From: Pantoea allii
GTDB lineage: Bacteria; Pseudomonadota; Gammaproteobacteria; Enterobacterales; Enterobacteriaceae
Length of the DNA: 64,000 bases
Assembly (NCBI RefSeq): GCF_002307475.1
Contig: NZ_NTMH01000040.1
Location: 62,001 to 126,000 of the forward strand
Reading direction: 5' to 3'
In this document: piece by piece, positions 37,541 to 46,872 of the stretch
Position numbering within the stretch: the first letter of the stretch is position 1
How the letters are laid out: each line of letters starts with the position of its first letter
The notes under the pieces: generated by a model
The model's input: the letters and a program-made list of their open reading frames with translations, nothing else
Told to the model about the DNA's origin: nothing
Databases searched by the model: none
Position numbers and translations under genes: made by a program

Positions 37541-39244
37541 TCAGGGCTGCTTTACCGCCCAGCCTTTCAGTTTACTGGTTTTACCAATTCCCGGATTAAA
37601 GCTGTTTGTCGGATCGAGCTTGCGATAAAACGAGGCCAGCTGCGGCTGGGCTTCATAAAGATGCCCGACGTTATGCTCTGCCGGATATTCCGCGCCGCGA
37701 GTATGCAAAATGGCCAACATCTTTTCTTTTAACGCATGCACGTCAACGCCTTTTTTCACAATGTAATCCTGATGGAAGACATGACAGAAGAAGTGCCCGT
37801 AATAGAGGCGATGGCTTAATGACTGGGTAATCTCATCAGGCAGGTTTTCAAACCACGCTTTATCGTTACGACGCAGAGCAATATCCAGCGCCAGAATATC
37901 TTCCACCTCATCAGCATGAACCGCGTGATAACGCACCGCCGCGCCTGCTGCGGCAAACCGATGCAGGAAGGCGTGCGCTCCCTCTTTGCCCTCACATTCG
38001 AAAAACTCGCCACCGCCCTCGCGAAAAAACTCACGCAGGTAGTCGCGTGCTTCCGCAATGCCGTCGCCCGACATTTTCAGCATCAAATGATGTTGGTATT
38101 TATCACGGTACTGTTTCATGCGCCTGGGAAGATGGGCAGGAAAGAGACGGCTGAGGCGTTGCAGCAGTCGATCGCTTAAATGGGGTTTGATAAACGATAC
38201 TTTACTTAACCAGCCATCAACCCGGCCTTTGAGCGTGAAAAACAGCGGCATCTTGTCGGTGCCGAGCTTATCAATCATCAGGAAGGTGTCTTTGCCATAC
38301 ACTTCGGCGATGTCGTAAATATCCCGATGCATATATTCAGCGGCGACGGGCAGGTTTTTAAAATTCGCCAGCATATGACAGCGCAGATCGCCCAGTACGC
38401 TGGCATCATTGGTGCCGATATAAAACACCTGCTGCTGGGGTTCGCGCGCAAATGTATCCAGGCGCACCGCAAACACCGCCAGCTTACCTGCGCAGCCGGA
38501 CGCCTCAAACAGGCGGCGGGCATCGGCGTTAAAGCGGGCGGGCGTATCGGCATGGACGTCGCGCACGCGTTCGGCATAGTCGTGGTCGGACGCATGGCGG
38601 CCGTCATGCAAAACGTCGTTCGGTTGCCAGCGGTCATCGTCCAGCCGTCCCAGAATTTCTTCCGGCGAGGTACCCAGATCGATACCGAGATGGTTGACTA
38701 ACTTCAGCCGTCCCTGGGCATCAATTTGGGCAAACAACGCCATCTCACTGTACGCCGGGCCGCGCTTGATCAGCGAACCGCCGGAGTTGTTGCAGATGCC
38801 GCCCAGCACCGACGCGCCAATGCAGGATGATCCAATCACGGAATGCGGTTCACGGCCCAGCGGCGCAAGCATTTTTTCCAGCTGATACAGCGTACTGCCC
38901 GGAAAAGCCAGCACCTGTTTGCCCTTATCGATCAGCTGTAGCTTATCCAGCCTCAGAGTACTGATAATCACCAGCGGGCGGTCGTAGTCGTTCCCCTGTG
39001 GCGTCGATCCTTCAGTCAGGCCGGTATTGGCTGCCTGCATCAGAATAATGGCATCCGCATTAACCAGCGTTTGCAGTACGCGCCACAGTTCCAGCAGCGT
39101 CGCAGGAAAGACCACGGCCAGAGCATCTCCGTCACCAGAACGGAAGCCTTTGCGATAGCGGGCGGTGTGAGCAGCCTCGGTAAGTAGGTTACCAGAGCCG
39201 ACCAGGCGGCGGAGATCGGCGATCAGGGCAGAAGGTGTCATCAT
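37541..39244 (-). CDS. dld: Quinone-dependent D-lactate dehydrogenase
   Basis: A 567-residue peripheral membrane flavoprotein like E. coli Dld (571). It oxidises D-lactate to pyruvate and passes electrons to quinone at the cytoplasmic face. The FAD-binding part shows LMQAANTGLTEGSTPQGNDYDR, GREPHSVIGSSCIGASVLGGICNNSGGSL; the membrane-binding and cap regions follow, with KLYYGHF-like and HNVGHLYEA segments near the end. The ATG at 39244 is preferred over one eight codons upstream since AAGGGA lies before it. The dld-bglX divergent pair is the same as in E. coli. Confidence 0.96.
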   Translation of the reverse strand: MMTPSALIADLRRLVGSGNLLTEAAHTARYRKGFRSGDGDALAVVFPATLLELWRVLQTLVNADAIILMQAANTGLTEGSTPQGNDYDRPLVIISTLRLDKLQLIDKGKQVLAFPGSTLYQLEKMLAPLGREPHSVIGSSCIGASVLGGICNNSGGSLIKRGPAYSEMALFAQIDAQGRLKLVNHLGIDLGTSPEEILGRLDDDRWQPNDVLHDGRHASDHDYAERVRDVHADTPARFNADARRLFEASGCAGKLAVFAVRLDTFAREPQQQVFYIGTNDASVLGDLRCHMLANFKNLPVAAEYMHRDIYDIAEVYGKDTFLMIDKLGTDKMPLFFTLKGRVDGWLSKVSFIKPHLSDRLLQRLSRLFPAHLPRRMKQYRDKYQHHLMLKMSGDGIAEARDYLREFFREGGGEFFECEGKEGAHAFLHRFAAAGAAVRYHAVHADEVEDILALDIALRRNDKAWFENLPDEITQSLSHRLYYGHFFCHVFHQDYIVKKGVDVHALKEKMLAILHTRGAEYPAEHNVGHLYEAQPQLASFYRKLDPTNSFNPGIGKTSKLKGWAVKQP

Positions 39245-39395
39245 GGGCAATTCCCTTGTCTTATGCATGCGTCATTACTGTAGCACGTGAGTTGCATTGG
39301 GCGCAGTGTGATAGCGGCAGGCTACATGCTATGCTCTGAAGATGGCATCCTGCATTTAGTCGATATTGCGCAGTTACTTAAGAGAACCCAACCTG

Positions 39396-41693
39396 ATGAA
39401 ATGGATTTGCTCTGTTAGCCTCGCTGTTTCCCTTGCTATGCAACCTGCATTTGCCGGGGAGCCCACCGCTCACCATCCTATGACCGAACAGGCGCGTGAT
39501 GCCTACGTGAACAACCTGCTGAAAAAAATGACCCTGGACGAGAAAATCGGCCAGCTACGGTTAATCAGCGTGGGGCCGGATACGCCAAAAGAAGCCGTGC
39601 GTGAGATGATCCATAAAGGTCAGGTTGGCGCCATTTTTAATACCGTAACGCGTCAGGATATTCGCGCGATGCAGGATCAGGTCATGCAGTTGAGTCGCCT
39701 GAAAATTCCCCTGTTTTTTGCTTATGACGTGGTACACGGGCAGCGAACGATTTTCCCTATCCCGCTGGCACTGGCATCAAGCTGGGATCTCGACGCCGTG
39801 CACGATGTGGGCCGTATTTCCGCCTATGAAGCGGCGGACGATGGGTTAAATATGACCTGGGCACCGATGGTTGACGTCAGCCGGGAACCACGCTGGGGCC
39901 GGGTTTCAGAAGGCTTCGGTGAGGATACCTATTTAACCTCTGCCATGGGGCGCACCATGGTGCAGGCGATGCAGGGCAAAAGCCCCGCGGACCGCTACAA
40001 CATTATGACCAGCGTGAAACACTTTGCGCTCTACGGCGCGGTGGAAGGCGGACGGGATTACAACACCGTGGATATGAGCCCGCAGCGCATGTTCCAGGAT
40101 TACCTGCCGCCGTATAAAGCCTCGCTGGATGCCGGCAGCGGCGGCGTGATGGTCGCGCTGAATTCAATTAATGGCGTGCCCGCCACGGCCGACAGCTGGC
40201 TGCTAAAAGATCTGCTGCGTCATGAATGGAAATTCAAAGGGATCACCATCAGCGACCACGGTGCTATTAAAGAGTTGATCAAGCATGGTGTGGCCAGCGA
40301 TCCGCAGGACGCGGTACGTATCGCCATTAAATCTGGCGTCGATATGAGTATGAGCGATGAATACTATAGCCAGTATTTGCCCGACTTAGTGAAGCGTGGC
40401 GTCGTCAGCAAAGCCGAAATCGATGATGCGGCACGGCACGTATTAAACGTGAAATACGATATGGGATTATTTAACGATCCCTACAGTCACCTTGGACCGA
40501 AAGAGAGCGATCCGCAGGACACTAACGCGGAAAGCCGTTTACACCGTGCTGAAGCCCGTGACGTGGCGCGCAAAAGTATGGTGCTGCTGAAAAACCGCCT
40601 TGATACCTTACCGCTGAAGAAATCCGGCACCATTGCCTTAATCGGACCGCTTGCCGACAGCCAGCGTGACGTGATGGGAAGCTGGTCGGCGGCGGGCGTC
40701 GCCAAACAGTCAGTTTCGCTGCTGCAGGGCATGCAAAACGCGACGGAAGGCAAAGCCACGCTGCTGTATGCCAAAGGTGCCAATGTGTCAGATAACAAAG
40801 GCATTCAGGACTTCCTCAACATGTATGAACCGGCCGTAGCCGTCGATCCGCGTTCGCCGCAGGCCATGATTGATGAGGCCGTCGAAAAGGCGAAGCAGGC
40901 TGATGTGATCGTGGCGGCGGTAGGGGAAGCGCAGGGCATGGCGCACGAGGCGTCCAGCCGCAGTAATCTGATGATCCCACCTTCGCAACAGAAGCTGTTA
41001 GCCGCATTGAAAGCCACAGGCAAGCCGCTGGTGATTGTGCTGATGAATGGTCGCCCATTGACGCTGGTTGATGAAGACAGAATGGCCGATGCCATGCTGG
41101 AAACCTGGTTCAGCGGCACGGAAGGGGGCAATGCTATCGCGGATGTGCTGTTTGGCGATTACAACCCATCGGGTAAACTGCCGATGTCCTTCCCCCGTTC
41201 AGTGGGACAGATTCCGATCTATTACAACCATCTTCCAACCGGTCGTCCTTACAATTTTGCCAAGCCGAACAAGTACACATCACACTATTATGATGCGGAA
41301 AACGGCCCGCTTTATCCGTTTGGTTATGGTCTGAGCTACACCACGTTCACCGTATCGCCGGTCACGCTGTCATCAGAAACAATGGCGCACAACGGCAGCA
41401 TTGATGCCAGCGTCACCGTGACTAACAGCGGAAAAGTGGATGGTGCAACCGTAGTTCAGCTTTACCTGAACGATCCGGTTGCCAGCATCAGCCGTCCGGT
41501 AAAAGAGTTGCACGGCTTTAAACGCATTATGCTGAAAGCGGGTGAATCCCAGCAGGTCACCTTCAAGATTGACGTTGATGCGCTGAAGTTCTGGAATCAG
41601 CAGATGAAGCAGGTTGCCGAGCCGGGCAAATTCAACGTGATGATTGGTCTGGACTCTGTCCGTACGCAAAACACCCAGTTTACCTACCAGTAA
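39396..41693 (+). CDS. bglX: Periplasmic beta-glucosidase BglX
   Basis: A 765-residue glycoside hydrolase of family 3, identical in length to E. coli BglX. A signal peptide (about 1-21) sends it to the periplasm. Seen are the substrate-pocket FFAYDVVHGQRTIFPI, SVKHFALYGAVEGG, and the nucleophile Asp in ITISDHGAIKEL; the GH3 C-terminal domain holds VVAAVGEAQGMAHEASSR with the acid/base Glu. A fibronectin-III-like domain ends the protein. The ATG at 39396 starts the signal peptide; an in-frame ATG ten codons earlier is unlikely. Confidence 0.96.
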   Translation: MKWICSVSLAVSLAMQPAFAGEPTAHHPMTEQARDAYVNNLLKKMTLDEKIGQLRLISVGPDTPKEAVREMIHKGQVGAIFNTVTRQDIRAMQDQVMQLSRLKIPLFFAYDVVHGQRTIFPIPLALASSWDLDAVHDVGRISAYEAADDGLNMTWAPMVDVSREPRWGRVSEGFGEDTYLTSAMGRTMVQAMQGKSPADRYNIMTSVKHFALYGAVEGGRDYNTVDMSPQRMFQDYLPPYKASLDAGSGGVMVALNSINGVPATADSWLLKDLLRHEWKFKGITISDHGAIKELIKHGVASDPQDAVRIAIKSGVDMSMSDEYYSQYLPDLVKRGVVSKAEIDDAARHVLNVKYDMGLFNDPYSHLGPKESDPQDTNAESRLHRAEARDVARKSMVLLKNRLDTLPLKKSGTIALIGPLADSQRDVMGSWSAAGVAKQSVSLLQGMQNATEGKATLLYAKGANVSDNKGIQDFLNMYEPAVAVDPRSPQAMIDEAVEKAKQADVIVAAVGEAQGMAHEASSRSNLMIPPSQQKLLAALKATGKPLVIVLMNGRPLTLVDEDRMADAMLETWFSGTEGGNAIADVLFGDYNPSGKLPMSFPRSVGQIPIYYNHLPTGRPYNFAKPNKYTSHYYDAENGPLYPFGYGLSYTTFTVSPVTLSSETMAHNGSIDASVTVTNSGKVDGATVVQLYLNDPVASISRPVKELHGFKRIMLKAGESQQVTFKIDVDALKFWNQQMKQVAEPGKFNVMIGLDSVRTQNTQFTYQ

Positions 41694-41728
41694 TCCTCAG
41701 TACGGCCAGCGTCCCTGGCCGTGCGGGT

Positions 41729-41765
41729 GTAAGAACCGTTTCCCCTTCGGGGGAGCGGTTCTTAC
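41729..41765 (+). terminator. Hairpin with UUCG tetraloop after bglX
   Basis: GTAAGAACCG and CGGTTCTTAC form a 10-bp outer stem; CCCC and GGGG close a UUCG tetraloop inside it. No T tract follows, so it may be a 3'-end-protecting hairpin rather than a simple terminator. Confidence 0.5.
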
Positions 41766-41891
41766 CCCTCTGCTTCTCATCCTGCCTGAACACTTCCACT
41801 TTGAGAGTTTTACCCTTGCCTGTCATAGCGACAGACGTGATCCTGCTCTAACCTCGGGGAAAATGGATTCCTCAAGTATTGACGAGGCGCT

Positions 41892-42998
41892 ATGACGTAT
41901 CAATCACTGATTGCTGAAGTCCACAATCAGCAGCGCACCCTGACGGCCATTGTCGAACAGGATGCGCGCACTGCTTATTTCTATATCTGGCCCACCGATC
42001 TGTTTCGTAGCCAGTTTGCGGTGCGTGGCTGCTGGTTACGTAACCTGCTACCTGCCCCTGTCGAGGAAGATCATCAGGCCATGGAGCAGGGCATTGCCCC
42101 TCTGCTGAGTGCGGAATACTGCCGTAATCTGGACGCTGAACCGCCACTGGATGCGGCGGGCCTGCAAATACTCTGGGAACCGGGCGATGCGGGTGCGGCA
42201 CTGTGGTACTACGGGCAACTGCTGGCGGTGATCCCAGGCTGGAGCCTGTATCAGGATAAACAGGTCAGCTTTTCAGCGGGCTGTATCAAAAAGAACCGCC
42301 TTACCGCACCGCTCGGGTCTGCCTCCACCAATCATTACTATGCGCTTGCCGAACAGCAGCGCCAGTTCTGGCGTGAATGGCACGACGGAAGTGAATGGGA
42401 CAAGGTGCAACAGGATTTACTGGCCTGCTATCAGGCGCAGTTTGGTGAGTCGGTAAAATACTATGCTATCGATCAGGGTAACTGGCCGCCCATGGCCCTG
42501 TCTCAGCACTATCACCAGGGCATCTGGTATTTCCTGACGCTGGGTATGAGTATTCGTCCCATGCCGCAGGTCGATTTTCTGTTTGATGAGTTGGCACCAC
42601 AGTATCGCCGCGCAGAGTTGGCGATGGCGGTCGATGGCGAAGTGATGACTGAAAGCAATGCGGTACAGATGGCCAGTGCACTGGCGGAATTTGTGCATCT
42701 GCCCTGGGCGCGACTGACCTGGCTGGGTGAGGGACATACGCTGGCGTCCGAGGTGGCACCGGTGGGGTTTGAAAGTTACCTGTTAGCGAACGAACTGGCC
42801 CCGGAAAGTGCCCAGTTTTCGTTGCCGCGGCGCGAGGGTGACCGGCCAACGCTGCTGTGGGCCACGCCTGTCACCGAAGCGGAACGCCAGTTTGCCCAGA
42901 GCGAAGCCCAGGGCGGGCAGCACCTGCGTGAGCGGCTCTCCGCCAGCGGGAATACCCATATATTCCGCCCGCGCGAGCAGGTCGTGAAGACAGAATAA
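41892..42998 (+). CDS. SUFU (suppressor-of-fused)-domain protein
   Basis: A 368-residue soluble protein with no signal peptide or membrane helix. The C-terminal half (about 190-345) looks like a bacterial suppressor-of-fused domain: YYAIDQGNWPPMALSQ, a WYFLTLGMS strand, an ELAMAV strand, and PWARLTWLGEGHTL. The N-terminal half (about 1-150) has a separate conserved block ending in LLAVIPGWSLYQD. The function of these bacterial proteins is unknown; some act as immunity-like proteins near toxins, but no toxin gene is next to this one. It is a single gene between bglX and a chemoreceptor. The family call comes from pattern recognition only. Confidence 0.6.
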   Translation: MTYQSLIAEVHNQQRTLTAIVEQDARTAYFYIWPTDLFRSQFAVRGCWLRNLLPAPVEEDHQAMEQGIAPLLSAEYCRNLDAEPPLDAAGLQILWEPGDAGAALWYYGQLLAVIPGWSLYQDKQVSFSAGCIKKNRLTAPLGSASTNHYYALAEQQRQFWREWHDGSEWDKVQQDLLACYQAQFGESVKYYAIDQGNWPPMALSQHYHQGIWYFLTLGMSIRPMPQVDFLFDELAPQYRRAELAMAVDGEVMTESNAVQMASALAEFVHLPWARLTWLGEGHTLASEVAPVGFESYLLANELAPESAQFSLPRREGDRPTLLWATPVTEAERQFAQSEAQGGQHLRERLSASGNTHIFRPREQVVKTE

Positions 42999-43176
42999 TC
43001 ACCGCAGACAGGGCGGTGATACCGCCTGGCTTAAAAAAAAGTTACTGACCTGGCGTAATTAAATTTCTTTATTGTTAAATGACTTGTTAAATTTGTGATC
43101 TGGTCTACTCAAGTTCCCCTTTGCCGTGCCGTTAACCCCGATCAGGCAATAGCGCCACGAAAGGTCCAGGGGAACA

Positions 43177-45075
43177 ATGATGTTAAAGACCACGCAATCC
43201 CGCTTCACAGCAACACTCATCGGCTTTTTTGTTGCGCTAGTGTTAATCACTGTTTGGGTGATCAACCAGTTTGTCGCACCGCAACTGGTCGACAATGAAA
43301 GCCGCCTGATTCGCTATCAGGTGGATTCCCTGGCAACGGGCATTGTTGAGCAAATGAACCGTGTGCAGGCACAGCAACGTGCCATCACCGAGGCCGCGTC
43401 GGTGATCGACAGCGCCGCCATCGACACCTTATTACCAGCATTGGTCAACCAGTATCAGGACAGTAACGTCTTCGGCGGCGGGATCTGGCCTTTACCCAAT
43501 CGTCGGGAGGCGGGTAAAGAGAAAGACAGCAGCTTTTTTGCGCGCGATACCAGCAACAAGCTGCAGGTTAATACCTACTGGAACTCTGATGCAGCCGACA
43601 AATACTGGGAGCAGCCCTGGTATAAAGACGGTATGGCGGCACCAAAAGGGCAGTGCGCCTGGGCTAAAGCCTATCAGGACGCCGCCAGCCCACAGCCGCG
43701 TACCAACTGCGCCATGGCAATCTACCGCGACGGCTCCGTCTGGGGCGTTTCAACCATCGACGTTACGCTGGGTTTCTTCAACCAACTGGCTAAAAAAATG
43801 GGCGAGGCGATTCATGGAGACGTACTGATCGTTGAGGCCGACGGCAAAGTCGTGGGTAACGCGGCGCTGGTTAACGGCACGCCAAAACTCGAAAACCTGA
43901 GCGATCTGCAAAATCCGATGGCGGCACCGCTGAAAGCGATGCTGGCTAATGCGGGAACGAAGTCAACGGAATCCACTTACAGCGGCAATGACGGCGAGCA
44001 AACGCTGTTTCTGCAGGCCATTCCGGGCAGCCCGTGGTATCTGGCCAGTAGCGTATCGTCCAGCCTGCTGAAAGCCCAGTCTCACAATATGCTGATGCGC
44101 CTGGGTCTGGTGCAGATCCCACTGGCCATTATTCTGTTGCTGGTACTGTTGGGTTTTATGCGCGCAATGATGAAGCGTTTGAGCATGCTCAACCAAAATA
44201 TCGAAGCCTTGTCGACCGGCGGTGCCGATTTAACCCAGCGTCTGCCAGCCAGTAACAGCCCGGAGTTTAATGCGGTAGCGCAGAGCTTTAACCACTTTAT
44301 CAGTTATCTACAGGGGTTAATGCAGCAGGTGGGCAGCAGCGCGCTGGCCATATCCGCAGCGTCGCGTGAAATTGCCAGCGGCAACACCAACCTTTCGTCA
44401 CGAACGGAAGATCAGGCCAGTTCGATTGTTGAAACGGCGGCCTCAATGGAGCAGCTGACCGGCACCGTCCGCCAGAACGCCGACAATGCCACCCATGCTA
44501 ACCAACTGGCCGGTGAAGCTTCGAAGGTTGCGGCGCGCGGAACGGAGGTTGTCCGTCAGGTGGTAACGACCATGGGCGAGATTCACCACTCTTCGCGTAA
44601 GGTGGTCGATATCATCAGCGTCATCGACAGTATCGCCTTCCAGACCAATATCCTGGCCCTGAACGCCGCTGTTGAAGCGGCACGTGCTGGCGAACAAGGC
44701 CGGGGTTTTGCCGTGGTCGCATCGGAAGTGCGCAACCTGGCGCAGCGCTCAGCCAACTCAGCCCGCGAAATTAAAAAACTGATTGAAGAGTCAGTCGCTA
44801 ATATCGATGCAGGCAGTCAACTGGTTGAACAGGCAGGCCAGACCATGGACGAACTGGTGCAGGGCGTAAGCAGCGTGACGACGCTGATGAGCGAGATCAT
44901 GGCCGCCAGCCGTGAGCAGAGCATGGGCATCGAGCAGGTTAACGTCGCGATCACACAGCTTGACGGGACGACTCAGCAGAACGCCGTGTTAGTGGAAGAG
45001 GTGTCTTCTGCCGCTCAGGCGATGGAAGCGCAGAGTCTTCAACTGGAACAGGTCGTACAGAGTTTCAAACTGTAA
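43177..45075 (+). CDS. Methyl-accepting chemotaxis protein with periplasmic Cache-type sensor
   Basis: A 632-residue chemoreceptor. TM1 lies at about 12-32, followed by a large periplasmic region (about 40-295) with features of a double-Cache domain ([42 protein letters not shown]). TM2 (about 305-330) leads to a HAMP domain and the signalling domain; the hairpin tip, which binds CheA/CheW, contains the [32 protein letters not shown] block. There is no C-terminal NWETF-type pentapeptide for CheR/CheB docking, so it may rely on helper receptors. The ligand is not known; amino acids or small organic acids are usual for such sensors. Confidence 0.93.
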   Translation: MMLKTTQSRFTATLIGFFVALVLITVWVINQFVAPQLVDNESRLIRYQVDSLATGIVEQMNRVQAQQRAITEAASVIDSAAIDTLLPALVNQYQDSNVFGGGIWPLPNRREAGKEKDSSFFARDTSNKLQVNTYWNSDAADKYWEQPWYKDGMAAPKGQCAWAKAYQDAASPQPRTNCAMAIYRDGSVWGVSTIDVTLGFFNQLAKKMGEAIHGDVLIVEADGKVVGNAALVNGTPKLENLSDLQNPMAAPLKAMLANAGTKSTESTYSGNDGEQTLFLQAIPGSPWYLASSVSSSLLKAQSHNMLMRLGLVQIPLAIILLLVLLGFMRAMMKRLSMLNQNIEALSTGGADLTQRLPASNSPEFNAVAQSFNHFISYLQGLMQQVGSSALAISAASREIASGNTNLSSRTEDQASSIVETAASMEQLTGTVRQNADNATHANQLAGEASKVAARGTEVVRQVVTTMGEIHHSSRKVVDIISVIDSIAFQTNILALNAAVEAARAGEQGRGFAVVASEVRNLAQRSANSAREIKKLIEESVANIDAGSQLVEQAGQTMDELVQGVSSVTTLMSEIMAASREQSMGIEQVNVAITQLDGTTQQNAVLVEEVSSAAQAMEAQSLQLEQVVQSFKL

Positions 45076-45081
45076 TCGACA

Positions 45082-45115
45082 GTCAGGCCAGCCTCGGCTG
45101 GCCTGACGTTTTCTG
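45082..45115 (+). terminator. Rho-independent terminator of the chemoreceptor gene
   Basis: GTCAGGCCAG and CTGGCCTGAC form a long GC-rich stem (up to 12 bp) with a short loop, followed by GTTTTCTG. Confidence 0.85.
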
Positions 45116-45223
45116 CCGTAAGGGCCGTCCTCTGACAGATTTGTGCATAAACAGCACAATTTTTTCCCCTCAACCCCTCCGATCTTGTGCCAGAATAATG
45201 AGGAATAAACTCAAGGAATCCTC

Positions 45224-45757
45224 ATGTCTGCTATTGAAGTTATCCTCGTCGACCATCTTGATCGTCCCACCGGCAAAATGGAAAAGCTGGAAGTGCATGA
45301 AAAAGGATTACTGCATCGCGCGGTAACGGTGTACGTTTTTAACGCCCGGCAAGAGCTACTGCTTCAGCGTCGCGCCAGTGATAAATATCACTGCGGCGGA
45401 TTGTGGAGTAATACCTGCTGTGGACATCCTTATCCTCATGAATCCACCAAAGATGCGGCCGAACGTCGCCTGCGTGAAGAAATGGGGATGATGCTGTCGC
45501 TTTCCCCCATCTTTGAGCTGAGCTATAACCTGCCGCTCAGTAACGGGCTGACAGAGCATGAGTACGGTCATGTGTTTTTCGCGGTCAGCGACGAGCTGCC
45601 ACAGCTTAATCCGCAAGAGGCGGACGCATTTGATTATCGCTCGATGCAGGACATTGCACAGCAAATGCAGCAGCAGCCGCAGCAGTTTACGCCCTGGTTC
45701 CTCCATACGTTTCCCCGTATTCCTGCCTATCTCGACCGTTTCAACTTCCCGGCCTAA
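45224..45757 (+). CDS. idi: Isopentenyl-diphosphate delta-isomerase, type 1
   Basis: A 177-residue Nudix-fold enzyme that interconverts isopentenyl and dimethylallyl diphosphate, cytosolic. Active-site cysteine and metal ligands are in LWSNTCCGHPYPHEST; the Nudix-like RRLREEMGM and the catalytic-Glu motif ELSYNLPLSNGLTEHEYGHVFF follow. It is not needed for the MEP pathway but balances the two isoprenoid units. No carotenoid genes are adjacent, although idi accompanies crt clusters in some Erwiniaceae. AAGGAATCC precedes the ATG. Confidence 0.96.
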   Translation: MSAIEVILVDHLDRPTGKMEKLEVHEKGLLHRAVTVYVFNARQELLLQRRASDKYHCGGLWSNTCCGHPYPHESTKDAAERRLREEMGMMLSLSPIFELSYNLPLSNGLTEHEYGHVFFAVSDELPQLNPQEADAFDYRSMQDIAQQMQQQPQQFTPWFLHTFPRIPAYLDRFNFPA

Positions 45758-45764
45758 CCTGCGC

Positions 45765-45789
45765 ACCCTGACCAGTGCGGTCAGGGTTT
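45765..45789 (+). terminator. Terminator of idi
   Basis: ACCCTGACC (45765-45773), a five-base loop and GGTCAGGGT (45779-45787) followed by TTA; a short T tract only. Confidence 0.65.
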
Positions 45790-45848
45790 AGCGGTATCTG
45801 ATTTCAGGACAAAACAGGTCGCGCAATGCGATTGCCAGGCTACGCTTT

Positions 45849-45882
45849 TATTGCAGCGAATAAAATATTGCAGCGAATAAAA
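45849..45882. repeat. Perfect 17-bp tandem repeat upstream of osmF
   Basis: The unit TATTGCAGCGAATAAAA occurs twice head to tail (45849-45865 and 45866-45882), about 76 bases before the osmF ATG. It may be a pair of regulator sites or a recent local duplication. Confidence 0.8.
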
Positions 45883-45957
45883 ACGGTGGGCGCGCCTGTT
45901 ACGGTATTCACACGGCCAACCGCTACTCCAGGTGAATGATTTAATAAGGAAAGTAAC

Positions 45958-46869
45958 ATGGCAAACATGCGCGGTTTGGTCGGCATCAGCGTTTTACTGC
46001 TTAGTCTGGGGATGGCGCACGCTGCCGATCCGGTACGGGTGGGCTCCAAGATTGATACGGAAGGTTCCCTGCTGGGCAATGTCATTCTGCTGGTGCTGGA
46101 GAAGCACGGCGTCAAAACTGTCAATAAAATCCAGCTCGGTGCCACTCAGGTGGTGCGGGGGGCAATTACCGCAGGAGAGCTGGATATCTATCCGGAATAC
46201 ACCGGCAACGGCGCCTTCTTTTTTAACGACGAAAAAGACAGTGCCTGGAAAAATGCCCGGGAAGGCTATGAAAAAGTCAAAAAACTGGATGCCGAGAAAA
46301 ACCATCTGGTGTGGCTGACGCCCGCACCGGCTAACAACACCTGGACCATCGCGGTGCGCAATGATGTAGCCGAGAAAAACCAGCTTAACTCCCTGGACGA
46401 TCTCAGCGCCTATTTAAAAAAAGGCGGCACCTTTAAGCTGGCGGCTTCAGCGGAATTTATCGAACGCGGCGATGCACTGCCCGCATTCGAAAAAGCTTAT
46501 GGCTTTACGCTTAAGCAGGATCAGTTGCTGTCGCTGGCGGGAGGCGATACTGCTGTCACTATTGGCGCCGCCGCGCAGCAAACCTCCGGCGTCAACGCCG
46601 CCATGGCTTACGGTACCGATGGCCCGGTTGCCGCGCTGGGTCTGAAAACCCTGAGCGATCCTAAAGGCGTTCAGCCCATTTATGCTCCCACACCGGTCGT
46701 GCGTGAAGCGGTCCTCAAGGCTTACCCCCAAATGGACGCGTGGCTAAAGCCCGTTTTCAGCGCGCTGGATGAAAAAACATTGCAGCAGTTGAACGCCAAA
46801 ATCGCAGTCGAGGGCCAGGATGCCAACAGCGTGGCGAAAGCGTGGTTAGTTCAGAACAAGCTGCTGTAG
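45958..46869 (+). CDS. osmF: Osmoprotectant ABC transporter substrate-binding protein OsmF
   Basis: A 303-residue periplasmic binding protein, close to E. coli OsmF/YehZ (305), with a signal peptide (about 1-22). It belongs to the glycine-betaine/choline-binding (OpuAC) family: VRVGSKIDTEGSLLGN, VVRGAITAGELDIYPEYTGNGAFFF and WLTPAPANNTWTIAV are typical. It feeds the YehYXW permease. E. coli osmF is under RpoS and hyperosmotic control and its betaine affinity is low; the real substrate may differ. It is the first gene of osmF-yehY-yehX-yehW. Confidence 0.96.
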   Translation: MANMRGLVGISVLLLSLGMAHAADPVRVGSKIDTEGSLLGNVILLVLEKHGVKTVNKIQLGATQVVRGAITAGELDIYPEYTGNGAFFFNDEKDSAWKNAREGYEKVKKLDAEKNHLVWLTPAPANNTWTIAVRNDVAEKNQLNSLDDLSAYLKKGGTFKLAASAEFIERGDALPAFEKAYGFTLKQDQLLSLAGGDTAVTIGAAAQQTSGVNAAMAYGTDGPVAALGLKTLSDPKGVQPIYAPTPVVREAVLKAYPQMDAWLKPVFSALDEKTLQQLNAKIAVEGQDANSVAKAWLVQNKLL

Positions 46870-46872
46870 CCG

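Noticed and set aside
45849..45882. Tandem repeat as the start of a CRISPR array
   Set aside because: Only two adjoining copies with no spacers and no cas genes.
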